DNA of 64,000 nucleotides from NCBI RefSeq assembly GCF_027706845.1, contig NZ_JAQGCZ010000007.1, forward strand, positions 1 through 64,000, in the 5' to 3' direction. Source of the stretch: Mycolicibacterium sp. BiH015. Its GTDB lineage: Bacteria; Actinomycetota; Actinomycetes; Mycobacteriales; Mycobacteriaceae. The notes below the pieces were generated by a model. It did not search any database. It saw only the letters and a list, made by a program, of their open reading frames with translations, and had not been told where the DNA came from. The translations under genes were made by a program, and so were the position numbers. Positions 38,620 through 45,281 of the stretch are shown piece after piece. The stretch's first letter is position 1. Every line of letters begins with the position of its first letter.

Positions 38620-40097
38620 CCGCGCCGGCTGTGCGTGTCAGGTTCTGCCCGTCGCCGACCGGCACCCCGCACGTGGGGCTGATCCGTACTGCGCTGTTCA
38701 ACTGGGCATACGCACGACACACCGGCGGCGCTTTCGTCTTTCGCATCGAGGACACCGACGCCCAGCGCGACAGCGAGGAGAGCTACCTCGCGCTCCTCGA
38801 CGCGTTGCGTTGGCTCGGTATGGACTGGGACGAGGGGCCGGAAGTCGGAGGTCCCTACGGCCCGTACCGCCAATCGCTGCGCCGCGATATCTACGCCGAC
38901 GTGATCGAGCGTCTACTGGCCGCGGGCGAGGCCTACGAGGCCTTCTCGACGGCGGAGGAGGTGGAAGCGCGCCATATCGCGGCGGGCCGTAACCCGAAAC
39001 TCGGGTACGACAATTTCGACCGCGATCTGACCGACGAGCAGCGCGCCGCCTTCCGGGCCGAGGGTCGTCAGCCCGTCGTGCGCCTGCGGATGCCCGATAC
39101 CGATCTGACCTGGGTGGATCTCGTCCGTGGTGAGACGACCTTCCCGGCTGGATCGGTGCCCGACTTCGCACTGACCCGCGGCAGCGGAGATCCGTTGTAC
39201 ACGTTGGTCAATCCGGTCGACGACGCACTGATGAAGATCACCCATGTGCTGCGCGGGGAGGATCTGCTGCCGTCGACACCGCGGCAACTCGCCCTGTACG
39301 CGGCGTTGATTCGCATCGGTGTGGCCGAGATGACGCCGCAGTTCGCGCACCTGCCGCCCGTCCTCGGTGACGGCAACAAGAAGCTGTCGAAGCGTGATCC
39401 GCAGTCCAACCTGTTTCTGCACCGCGAGCGCGGGTTCATCCCCGAGGGGTTGCTCAACTACCTTGCGCTGCTGGGATGGTCGATCGCCGACGACAGGGAC
39501 ATCTTCAGCCTCGACGAGATGGTTGCGTCCTTCGACGTCACCGACGTCAACTCGAATCCGGCCCGTTTCGACCAGAAGAAGGCCGACGCGCTCAACGCCG
39601 AGCACATCCGGATGCTCGACGAAGCCGAGTTCACCCGGCGGCTCGCAGAGTTCTTCGCCGCGCACGGCTACCGAACCGGCTTGGACGACGCGCAGTTCGC
39701 CGAGGCCGCGGCGCTGGTGCAGACGCGCATCGTCGTGCTCGGTGATGCCTGGGACCTGCTCAAGTTTTTCGACGACTCGTCTTTCGCCCTCGACGAGAAA
39801 TCGGCGGGCAAGGAATTGCGTCCAGAGGCCGTTCCGGTGCTGACGGCCGCCGTGGCGGCGTTGGAGGGCATCGCGCAGTGGAGCACCCCGCAGATCGAGG
39901 AAGCGCTCAAGGCGGCGCTCATCGACGGCTTGGAATTGAAGCCGAGGAAGGCTTTCGGCCCGGTCCGTGTCGCCGCCACGGGATCGACGGTGAGCCCGCC
40001 CTTGTTCGAGTCGCTCCAACTGCTCGGCCGCGACCGCAGCCTGGACCGGCTGCGGGCCGGGCGTGATTATGCGGCGGCCGTGACAACGGAGGGCTGA
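38616..40097 (+). CDS. gltX: Glutamyl-tRNA synthetase (non-discriminating type expected)
   Basis: Attaches glutamate to tRNA-Glu and, in organisms without GlnRS, also to tRNA-Gln. The 493-residue class I synthetase has the HIGH-type motif in SPTGTPHVGLIRTAL (about residues 11-25) and the KMSKS-type motif KLSKRD (about residues 256-261). The tRNA-Gln(CUG) and tRNA-Glu(CUC) genes lie just downstream and GatCAB is also in the window, so mischarged Glu-tRNA(Gln) can be amidated. Actinobacteria generally lack GlnRS, which supports the non-discriminating reading. The ATG overlaps the FAH gene stop. Confidence 0.95.
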   Translation: MTAPAVRVRFCPSPTGTPHVGLIRTALFNWAYARHTGGAFVFRIEDTDAQRDSEESYLALLDALRWLGMDWDEGPEVGGPYGPYRQSLRRDIYADVIERLLAAGEAYEAFSTAEEVEARHIAAGRNPKLGYDNFDRDLTDEQRAAFRAEGRQPVVRLRMPDTDLTWVDLVRGETTFPAGSVPDFALTRGSGDPLYTLVNPVDDALMKITHVLRGEDLLPSTPRQLALYAALIRIGVAEMTPQFAHLPPVLGDGNKKLSKRDPQSNLFLHRERGFIPEGLLNYLALLGWSIADDRDIFSLDEMVASFDVTDVNSNPARFDQKKADALNAEHIRMLDEAEFTRRLAEFFAAHGYRTGLDDAQFAEAAALVQTRIVVLGDAWDLLKFFDDSSFALDEKSAGKELRPEAVPVLTAAVAALEGIAQWSTPQIEEALKAALIDGLELKPRKAFGPVRVAATGSTVSPPLFESLQLLGRDRSLDRLRAGRDYAAAVTTEG

Positions 40098-40138
40098 CAG
40101 GACGGGCGTGGAAAAAGCAGTCCGAAATCTTTGGTAGT

Positions 40139-40199
40139 CTGCTCGTCGGCTCGCGAGTACGTTCGCACCGGCCCGAGACGATCGAGCCGAGGTGAGCAG
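40139..40199 (+). other. Long hairpin between gltX and tRNA-Gln
   Basis: CTGCTC (40139-40144) and TCGGCTCG (40146-40153) can pair with GAGCAG (40194-40199) and CGAGCCGA (40183-40190), giving 14 pairs around a small internal loop and a 29-base apical loop. There is no T tract. It may be a 3' end of the gltX mRNA or part of the tRNA precursor leader. Confidence 0.5.
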
Positions 40200-40212
40200 G
40201 GCCGAAAAATAG

Positions 40213-40233
40213 CTTGTGACCAGCGGTTACAAG
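40213..40233. promoter_or_regulatory. Inverted repeat just upstream of tRNA-Gln
   Basis: CTTGTGACC-AGC-GGTTACAAG has arms that match at 8 of 9 positions, and it ends 7 bases before the tRNA 5' end. It could be an operator, a processing hairpin or chance. Confidence 0.4.
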
Positions 40234-40240
40234 CAGCCAA

Positions 40241-40312
40241 TGGGGTATGGTGTAATTGGCAACACAGCTGATTCTGGTTCAGCCATTCTAGGTTCGAGTC
40301 CTGGTACCCCAG
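40241..40312 (+). tRNA. tRNA-Gln (anticodon CUG)
   Basis: It folds as a standard cloverleaf. The acceptor arm TGGGGTA pairs with TACCCCA, the anticodon stem GCTGA/TCAGC encloses the loop TTCTGGT with anticodon CTG at 40274-40276, and the T arm contains GGTTCGAGTCC. G40312 is the discriminator and CCA is encoded at 40313-40315. Confidence 0.95.
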
Positions 40313-40377
40313 CCAACGGCAGCGATTAGGTCAGCATTCGTGCCTGAGCTATGCTGACCATCCGGAAAGCAGTTCTA

Positions 40378-40450
40378 GCCCCCGTCGTCTAGCGGCCTAG
40401 GACGCCGCCCTCTCACGGCGGTAGCGTGGGTTCGAATCCCATCGGGGGTA
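40378..40450 (+). tRNA. tRNA-Glu (anticodon CUC)
   Basis: The acceptor GCCCCCG pairs with CGGGGGT, the anticodon stem CCGCC/GGCGG encloses the loop CTCTCAC with anticodon CTC, and the T arm GTGGGTTCGAATCCCAT is standard. Discriminator A40450; CCA is not encoded. It is 65 bases after tRNA-Gln and probably in the same precursor. Confidence 0.95.
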
Positions 40451-40458
40451 CACCTATT

Positions 40459-40491
40459 GCTCCGGGCCTCATCGAGGCTCGGAGCTTTTTT
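40459..40491 (+). terminator. Intrinsic terminator after the tRNA genes
   Basis: A stem of GCTCCGGGCCTC against GAGGCTCGGAGC, with one mismatch and a 3-base ATC loop, is followed by six T (40486-40491). It ends the tRNA transcript before the convergent IclR gene. Confidence 0.85.
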
Positions 40492-40524
40492 CTGGGTGCA
40501 CCCACGCCTCTGGCGGCCAGAGGG

Positions 40525-41226
40525 TCAGAGACGGCGCGTCAGCGCGTCGGCGGCGGCGACGAGGTCGGCCGCCCAGCGTGCCCCGGGCCGCCGGCCCATT
40601 CGGTCGATCGGCCCGGACACCGACACCGCGGCGATCACCAAACCCCTGCCATCGCGCACCGGGGCGGAGACGCTGGCCACACCCGGCTCGCGTTCGGCGG
40701 CGCTCTGGGCCCAGCCGCGCTTGCGAACTTCGGCGAGCGTGCGATCGGTGAACGAAGCGCCGGGGAGCACTGCCTGTTGAGTGGCTGCATCGGCATAGGC
40801 GAGCAGAACCTTGGCCCCTGATCCCGCCGTCATCGGCAGGCGCGTGCCGACGGGAACCGTATCGCGAAGCCCGGCAGGAGGTTCCAGTGCCGCGACACAG
40901 ATGCGCGTGGTGCCCTCCCGGCGGTAGAGCTGCACGCTCTCGCCCGTCAGCTCGCGCAGGCGGGGCAACACCACAGTGCCGGCCGCCAGCAGTGGATCGT
41001 TGACCTGTCCCGCCAGTTCGGTGAGCGCCGGGCCGAGGCGCCACTGCCCGTCGGCCTCTCTGGCGAGAAACCGATGGACCTCGAGCCCGACCGCCAGACG
41101 GTGCGCCGTGGCCCGCGGCAGGCCCGTCCGCTCGCAGAGATCAGCCAGCCCGCATGGGGACTCGGCCACCGCATGCAACACGGTGACCGCTTTGTCCAGA
41201 ACGCCGATGCCGCTATCCTGTCTCAC
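40525..41226 (-). CDS. IclR-family regulator of leuCD (NdgR/LtbR-type, Rv2989-like)
   Basis: A 233-residue IclR-family transcription factor. The N-terminal winged helix-turn-helix (about residues 8-60) includes CGLADLCERTGLPRATAHRL. A C-terminal effector-binding domain carries the family blocks PLLAAGTVVLPRLREL and VSVSGPIDR. The divergent partner is leuC, the same arrangement as LtbR in corynebacteria and NdgR in Streptomyces, which control leuCD. The GTG start at 41226 lies inside one half of an 8-bp operator repeat, and a -10 hexamer ends 6 bases before it, so the gene looks leaderless and autorepressed. Confidence 0.88.
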   Translation of the reverse strand: MRQDSGIGVLDKAVTVLHAVAESPCGLADLCERTGLPRATAHRLAVGLEVHRFLAREADGQWRLGPALTELAGQVNDPLLAAGTVVLPRLRELTGESVQLYRREGTTRICVAALEPPAGLRDTVPVGTRLPMTAGSGAKVLLAYADAATQQAVLPGASFTDRTLAEVRKRGWAQSAAEREPGVASVSAPVRDGRGLVIAAVSVSGPIDRMGRRPGARWAADLVAAADALTRRL

Positions 41227-41263
41227 AAGGAGATACTAGCTTCCCAGATTGTGAGATAGTCAA
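41221..41263. promoter_or_regulatory. Shared operator and divergent promoters of the IclR gene and leuC
   Basis: TCTCACAA (41221-41228) and TTGTGAGA (41249-41256) form a perfect 8-bp inverted repeat 28 bases apart. On the minus strand the IclR gene has -35 TTGACT (41258-41263), a 19-base spacer and -10 TAGTAT (41233-41238), 6 bases before its GTG. One operator half covers that start codon and the other lies in the promoter spacer, close to where a leuC -10 would be. Confidence 0.65.
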
Positions 41264-41264
41264 G

Positions 41265-42707
41265 ATGGCCATCGCGACCAAGCCCCGCACTCTTGCCGAG
41301 AAAGTCTGGGACGACCACGTCGTCGTCCCCGGAACCGGTGAGGGCGCCGCGCGCCAGCCCGACCTGATCTACATCGACCTCCATCTCGTCCACGAGGTCA
41401 CCAGTCCGCAGGCCTTCGACGGGTTGCGGTTGGCCGGACGGACGGTACGCAGACCCGACCTGACGATCGCCACGGAGGACCACAACGTGCCGACGATCGA
41501 CATCGACCAGCCGATCGCAGATCCCATATCGCGCACCCAGGTGGAGACACTGCGCCGAAACTGTGAGGAATTCGGCATCAGACTGCACCCGATGGGCGAC
41601 AGCGAGCAGGGCATCGTTCACATCATCGGGCCGCAGCTGGGTTTGACCCAGCCGGGAATGACCGTGGTCTGTGGCGACAGCCACACATCGACGCACGGCG
41701 CGTTCGGGTCGATCGCCATGGGCATCGGGACATCTGAGGTCGAACACGTGATGGCCACCCAGACGCTGCCCCTCAAACCCTTCAAGACAATGGCGGTGAA
41801 CGTGGACGGTGAACTGCCGCCCGGCGTCAGCGCCAAGGACATCATCCTCGCCGTCATCGCGAAGATCGGAACCGGCGGCGGGCAGGGACACGTCATCGAA
41901 TACCGCGGCAGCGCCATCGAATCGCTGTCGATGGAAGGCCGGATGACGGTCTGCAACATGAGCATCGAGGCGGGCGCCCGGGCGGGCATGGTCGCCCCGG
42001 ACGAGACGACGTTCGAATTTCTGAAGGGGCGTCCGCACGCGCCGCAGGGCGCAGACTGGGACGCCGCGGTCGAGGCGTGGCGGCAGCTGCGCACCGACGA
42101 GGGCGCCACTTTCGACACCGAGGTCTACATCGACGCCTCGACGCTGAGCCCGTTCGTCACATGGGGCACCAATCCGGGTCAGGGCGTGCCACTGTCGGAC
42201 TCGGTGCCCGACCCGGAGATGATCTTCGACGAAGCCGAGCGGCTCGCCGCCGAAAAGGCATTGACCTACATGGACCTTCGCGCCGGCACCCCGATGCGTG
42301 AGATCCCGGTCGACACGGTGTTCGTCGGCTCGTGCACCAACGGGCGGATCGAGGATCTACGTGTCGTCGCCGACGTGCTGCGTGGCCGCAAGGTCGCCGA
42401 CGGTGTGCGGATGCTGGTGGTTCCCGGGTCGATGCGGGTGCGCGCGCAGGCCGAATCCGAGGGCCTGGGCGAGATCTTCACCGCCGCAGGAGCCGAATGG
42501 CGTCAGGCCGGTTGCTCGATGTGTCTTGGCATGAACCCCGACCAGCTCTCGCCGGGTCAGCGTTGCGCATCGACGTCCAACCGCAATTTCGAGGGCAGGC
42601 AGGGCAAGGGTGGCCGCACGCATCTGGTGTCGCCCGCTGTTGCCGCCGCCACCGCCGTACGAGGCAGGCTCTCGTCACCGGCCGATCTCGCCCAGACAAG
42701 CCACTGA
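41265..42707 (+). CDS. leuC: 3-isopropylmalate dehydratase large subunit
   Basis: The [4Fe-4S] subunit of isopropylmalate isomerase, leucine pathway step two. The 480-residue aconitase-family protein has the cluster-ligand cysteines in VGSCTNGR (about residue 350) and CSMCLGMNPD (about 418), plus the GDSHTSTHGAFG motif near residue 137. The ATG at 41265 follows the operator by 8 bases and has no ribosome binding site, so it may be leaderless. leuD follows after 19 bases. The opposed IclR gene probably regulates it. Confidence 0.96.
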   Translation: MAIATKPRTLAEKVWDDHVVVPGTGEGAARQPDLIYIDLHLVHEVTSPQAFDGLRLAGRTVRRPDLTIATEDHNVPTIDIDQPIADPISRTQVETLRRNCEEFGIRLHPMGDSEQGIVHIIGPQLGLTQPGMTVVCGDSHTSTHGAFGSIAMGIGTSEVEHVMATQTLPLKPFKTMAVNVDGELPPGVSAKDIILAVIAKIGTGGGQGHVIEYRGSAIESLSMEGRMTVCNMSIEAGARAGMVAPDETTFEFLKGRPHAPQGADWDAAVEAWRQLRTDEGATFDTEVYIDASTLSPFVTWGTNPGQGVPLSDSVPDPEMIFDEAERLAAEKALTYMDLRAGTPMREIPVDTVFVGSCTNGRIEDLRVVADVLRGRKVADGVRMLVVPGSMRVRAQAESEGLGEIFTAAGAEWRQAGCSMCLGMNPDQLSPGQRCASTSNRNFEGRQGKGGRTHLVSPAVAAATAVRGRLSSPADLAQTSH

Positions 42708-42726
42708 ACCCGACAGGAGACCGAAG

Positions 42727-43320
42727 ATGGAAGCCTTCCGCACCCACACCGGGATCGGTGTGCCCCTGCGCCGCTCGAACGTCGACACCGATCAGATCAT
42801 CCCGGCGGTGTACCTGAAGCGGGTCACACGAACGGGATTCGAGGACGGGCTGTTCGCCGCGTGGCGCAACGATCCGTCTTTCGTCCTCAATCTGCCGCCC
42901 TTCGACAAGGGTTCGGTCTTGGTCGCCGGGGCTGATTTCGGCACCGGGTCGTCGCGCGAGCATGCGGTGTGGGCGCTGATGGACTTCGGATTCCGGGTGG
43001 TGATCTCACCCCGATTCGCCGATATCTTCCGGGGCAACGCCGGCAAGGCAGGTCTGCTGGCGGCCGAAGTTTCACAAGATGATGTGGAATTGTTGTGGAA
43101 GCTGATCGAGCAGCACCCCGGGACGGAAATTACTGTAAATCTTCAAGATCGGTCGATCACCGCCGGAACCATGATGGTGCCGTTCAAGATTGACGACTAC
43201 ACCGCGTGGCGCCTTCTCGAAGGACTCGACGATATAGGCCTTACGCTGCGGAAACTCCCGGAAATCGAAGAATTCGAGGGCCGCAGGCCGCAGTGGAAAC
43301 CGCGCACTCTGCCGGCGTGA
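42727..43320 (+). CDS. leuD: 3-isopropylmalate dehydratase small subunit
   Basis: The swivel-domain subunit (197 residues), partner of LeuC. The signatures NVDTDQIIPAVYLKR (about residues 19-33), FGTGSSREHAVWAL (about 75) and SPRFADIFRGNAGKAGLL (about 97) are typical. The ATG at 42727 follows a CAGGAG ribosome site. It is the last gene of leuCD; a compound hairpin follows, before hupB. Confidence 0.96.
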   Translation: MEAFRTHTGIGVPLRRSNVDTDQIIPAVYLKRVTRTGFEDGLFAAWRNDPSFVLNLPPFDKGSVLVAGADFGTGSSREHAVWALMDFGFRVVISPRFADIFRGNAGKAGLLAAEVSQDDVELLWKLIEQHPGTEITVNLQDRSITAGTMMVPFKIDDYTAWRLLEGLDDIGLTLRKLPEIEEFEGRRPQWKPRTLPA

Positions 43321-43356
43321 TCCGCGGTCGAAATCGCTGAAATCCCGCGCCTGTAA

Positions 43357-43393
43357 CCCCCTTTTCGCGGGCCCTCCCAGGAGGGTAAGGGGG
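43357..43393 (+). terminator. Compound hairpin after leuD
   Basis: CCCCCTT (43357-43363) pairs with AAGGGGG (43387-43393) around an inner perfect stem CCCTCC-CA-GGAGGG (43372-43385). No T tract follows, so termination is inferred. Confidence 0.55.
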
Positions 43394-43445
43394 CCAAGCG
43401 GATTGAAAAATATTCGCTGAGTGGGCCTGAAATTGCGCGTGGCTC

Positions 43446-43475
43446 TTGGAAATCAGCAGGCAAAAGGTTTACCGT
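43446..43475 (+). promoter_or_regulatory. SigA-type promoter of hupB
   Basis: TTGGAA (43446-43451), an 18-base spacer and TACCGT (43470-43475). The predicted start point gives a leader of about 40 bases. In the leader, a GGCCC/GGGCC hairpin (43487-43501) holds an AAGGAGG stretch, separate from the true ribosome site GGAGG at 43511-43515. Confidence 0.5.
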
Positions 43476-43521
43476 GTGCACTAGTCGGCCCAAGGAGGGC
43501 CACTGGTTTCGGAGGTTTTGC

Positions 43522-44175
43522 ATGAATAAAGCAGAGCTCATCGACGTACTCACGGAGAAATTGGGCTCGGATCGTCGGCAAGCGACCGCCGCGGTGGAGA
43601 ACGTCGTTGACACCATCGTCCGCGCGGTGCACAAGGGTGAGAGCGTCACCATCACCGGCTTCGGTGTTTTCGAGCAGCGTCGCCGCGCGGCCCGCGTGGC
43701 ACGCAATCCGCGCACCGGCGAAACGGTGAAGGTCAAGCCCACCTCCGTTCCGGCTTTCCGCCCCGGCGCTCAGTTCAAGGCCGTTGTGGCTGGCGCGCAG
43801 AAGCTTCCGGCCGACGGCCCCGCAGTCAAGCGCGGCGTCGCCGCGGCGAGCACCGCCCGTAAGGCAGCTGCCAAGAAGGCTCCGGCCAAGAAGGCCGCGC
43901 CCGCCAAGAAGGCTCCGGCCAAGAAGGCGCCCGCTGCCAAGAAGGCTGCGACCAAGGCTCCGGCCAAGAAGGCCGCAGTGAAGAAGGCCGCTCCCGCCAA
44001 GAAGGCCGCGCCCGCCAAGAAGGCTCCGGCCAAGAAGGCTGCGCCCGCCAAGAAGGCTGCGCCCGCCAAGAAGGCTCCGGCCAAGAAGGCCGCGACCAAG
44101 GCTCCGGCCAAGAAGGCGGCGCCCGCCAAGAAGGCGCCCGCCAAGAAGGCTCCGGCCAAGCGCGGACGCAACTAG
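43522..44175 (+). CDS. hupB: HU-family nucleoid protein with lysine-rich tail
   Basis: The mycobacterial HU homologue (217 residues; about 214 in M. tuberculosis). Residues 1-90 form the HU fold (NKAELIDVLTEKLG at the start, then the DNA-binding arm RRRAARVARNPRTGE). The C-terminal 110 or so residues are a histone H1-like tail of repeated PAKKA/KKAAPAKK units that binds DNA and compacts the nucleoid. HupB has been linked to iron-response and siderophore genes. The ATG at 43522 has a strong GGAGG site. The repetitive tail makes copy-number change by slippage likely. Confidence 0.96.
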   Translation: MNKAELIDVLTEKLGSDRRQATAAVENVVDTIVRAVHKGESVTITGFGVFEQRRRAARVARNPRTGETVKVKPTSVPAFRPGAQFKAVVAGAQKLPADGPAVKRGVAAASTARKAAAKKAPAKKAAPAKKAPAKKAPAAKKAATKAPAKKAAVKKAAPAKKAAPAKKAPAKKAAPAKKAAPAKKAPAKKAATKAPAKKAAPAKKAPAKKAPAKRGRN

Positions 44176-44192
44176 TCACCTACCAACGACTA

Positions 44193-44226
44193 CGCCGCGG
44201 ATCCCGAAGGATCCGCGGCGTTTTCG
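44193..44226. terminator. Intrinsic terminator between hupB and mutT1
   Basis: A perfect 12-bp stem (44193-44204 with 44209-44220) with a CGAA tetraloop is followed by TTTT. It sits between convergent genes. The minus-strand side lacks a good T tract. Confidence 0.85.
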
Positions 44227-44262
44227 TGTGGACGTGAGCCTATTTTGAATTCAATTGCGGCG

Positions 44263-45165
44263 TCACTTTTTCGGCGGTAGCGGGCTGTCGATGTGATCGG
44301 CGGCGAGCAACGTGCCACCGGCCAGCGACATCACCCACGTGCTGCCCTTGCGGTTGCGGGACTTGTCCGGCCGCACTCCGTCCCGTTCGCACCACCAGCT
44401 GATCAAGTCCGGAATCACCTTGCCCTGAGTGCAGATCACCGGCGTCTGTGCGGTATCGGCAATCTCGAGGATCCGGTGCCGCGCGGCCTTGCGGTCCTCG
44501 GCGTAGGCCTCCTCCGTCAGCGCCGGCTCGTTCTGGATCGTGGTGCCCAATTCTTCGGCGAGCGGCTCCAAGGTCTGATGGCAGCGCGTCCGGTCGGCCG
44601 CGAACAAGTCCTTGGCGCCGAAGGCGAGCAGCTGACGGACCAGTGACTCGGCCTGGGCGCGGCCGCGCTTGTCCAGCGGTCGCTTTCGGTCGTCACCGCG
44701 ATACCTCTTCTTGTCACCCGCGGTGCCGTGTCGAACGATGAGGACCGTTCGGCTGTCGGCGGGAAGCTTCAGAAAACGGCGCAGCACCTTGCGGTCGTGG
44801 GGGTAGACCAGCTCGGACATGGCCTGCTTCGGCGGGAGCCATTTGAGTTCGTCGACTTCGTCGTTGGCCGAGAATTCCCCGCCGACGACGCGAGCTGCCC
44901 AGTACCGCACCCGCTTGATGCCGTTGTCGACCGGGTACGCGACCGCGGGCAGCCGTCGACCCAGGTGTGACCGAAACCCGGTCTCCTCCTCGATTTCCCG
45001 GACGGCCGCGACGGCCTCGGTCTCGCCGGCGTCGAGCTTGCCCTTCGGCAGAGACCAGTCGTCGTAGCGCGGACGATGGATGATCGCGACCTCCGGCTCG
45101 CCCGTGCCGTTCTGAGGGCGCCACAGGACGGCGCCGGCTGCCAGGATCAAGGACTTCTTCACCAC
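44263..45165 (-). CDS. mutT1: Nudix hydrolase fused to histidine phosphatase (MutT1)
   Basis: A two-domain protein of 300 residues. The N-terminal Nudix domain has the box GKLDAGETEAVAAVREIEEE followed by TG (about residues 42-63). The C-terminal domain begins with the histidine-phosphatase RHG motif in VLIVRHGTAG (about 143-152). In mycobacteria MutT1 removes 8-oxo-dGTP/8-oxo-GTP and diadenosine polyphosphates, and the second domain dephosphorylates the diphosphate product. The GTG start at 45165 is a reasonable choice. It follows ppk by about 116 bases in the same direction. Confidence 0.92.
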   Translation of the reverse strand: MVKKSLILAAGAVLWRPQNGTGEPEVAIIHRPRYDDWSLPKGKLDAGETEAVAAVREIEEETGFRSHLGRRLPAVAYPVDNGIKRVRYWAARVVGGEFSANDEVDELKWLPPKQAMSELVYPHDRKVLRRFLKLPADSRTVLIVRHGTAGDKKRYRGDDRKRPLDKRGRAQAESLVRQLLAFGAKDLFAADRTRCHQTLEPLAEELGTTIQNEPALTEEAYAEDRKAARHRILEIADTAQTPVICTQGKVIPDLISWWCERDGVRPDKSRNRKGSTWVMSLAGGTLLAADHIDSPLPPKK

Positions 45166-45281
45166 AGCTGCATCCGGTCTGTCTCCTTCGGCACCTCAAC
45201 TCCTGCGTGTCGGGAAGTTCGGGCGAGTCCGGGAGGGGCTTCCGGCTCTCGAATCTTCGCCCCGTGCGCGCATCGCTGCGG

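Noticed and set aside
43800..44170. DNA-level minisatellite in the end of hupB
   Set aside because: The repetition follows from the PAKKA-type lysine-rich tail normal for mycobacterial HU; it does not need a separate repeat element.
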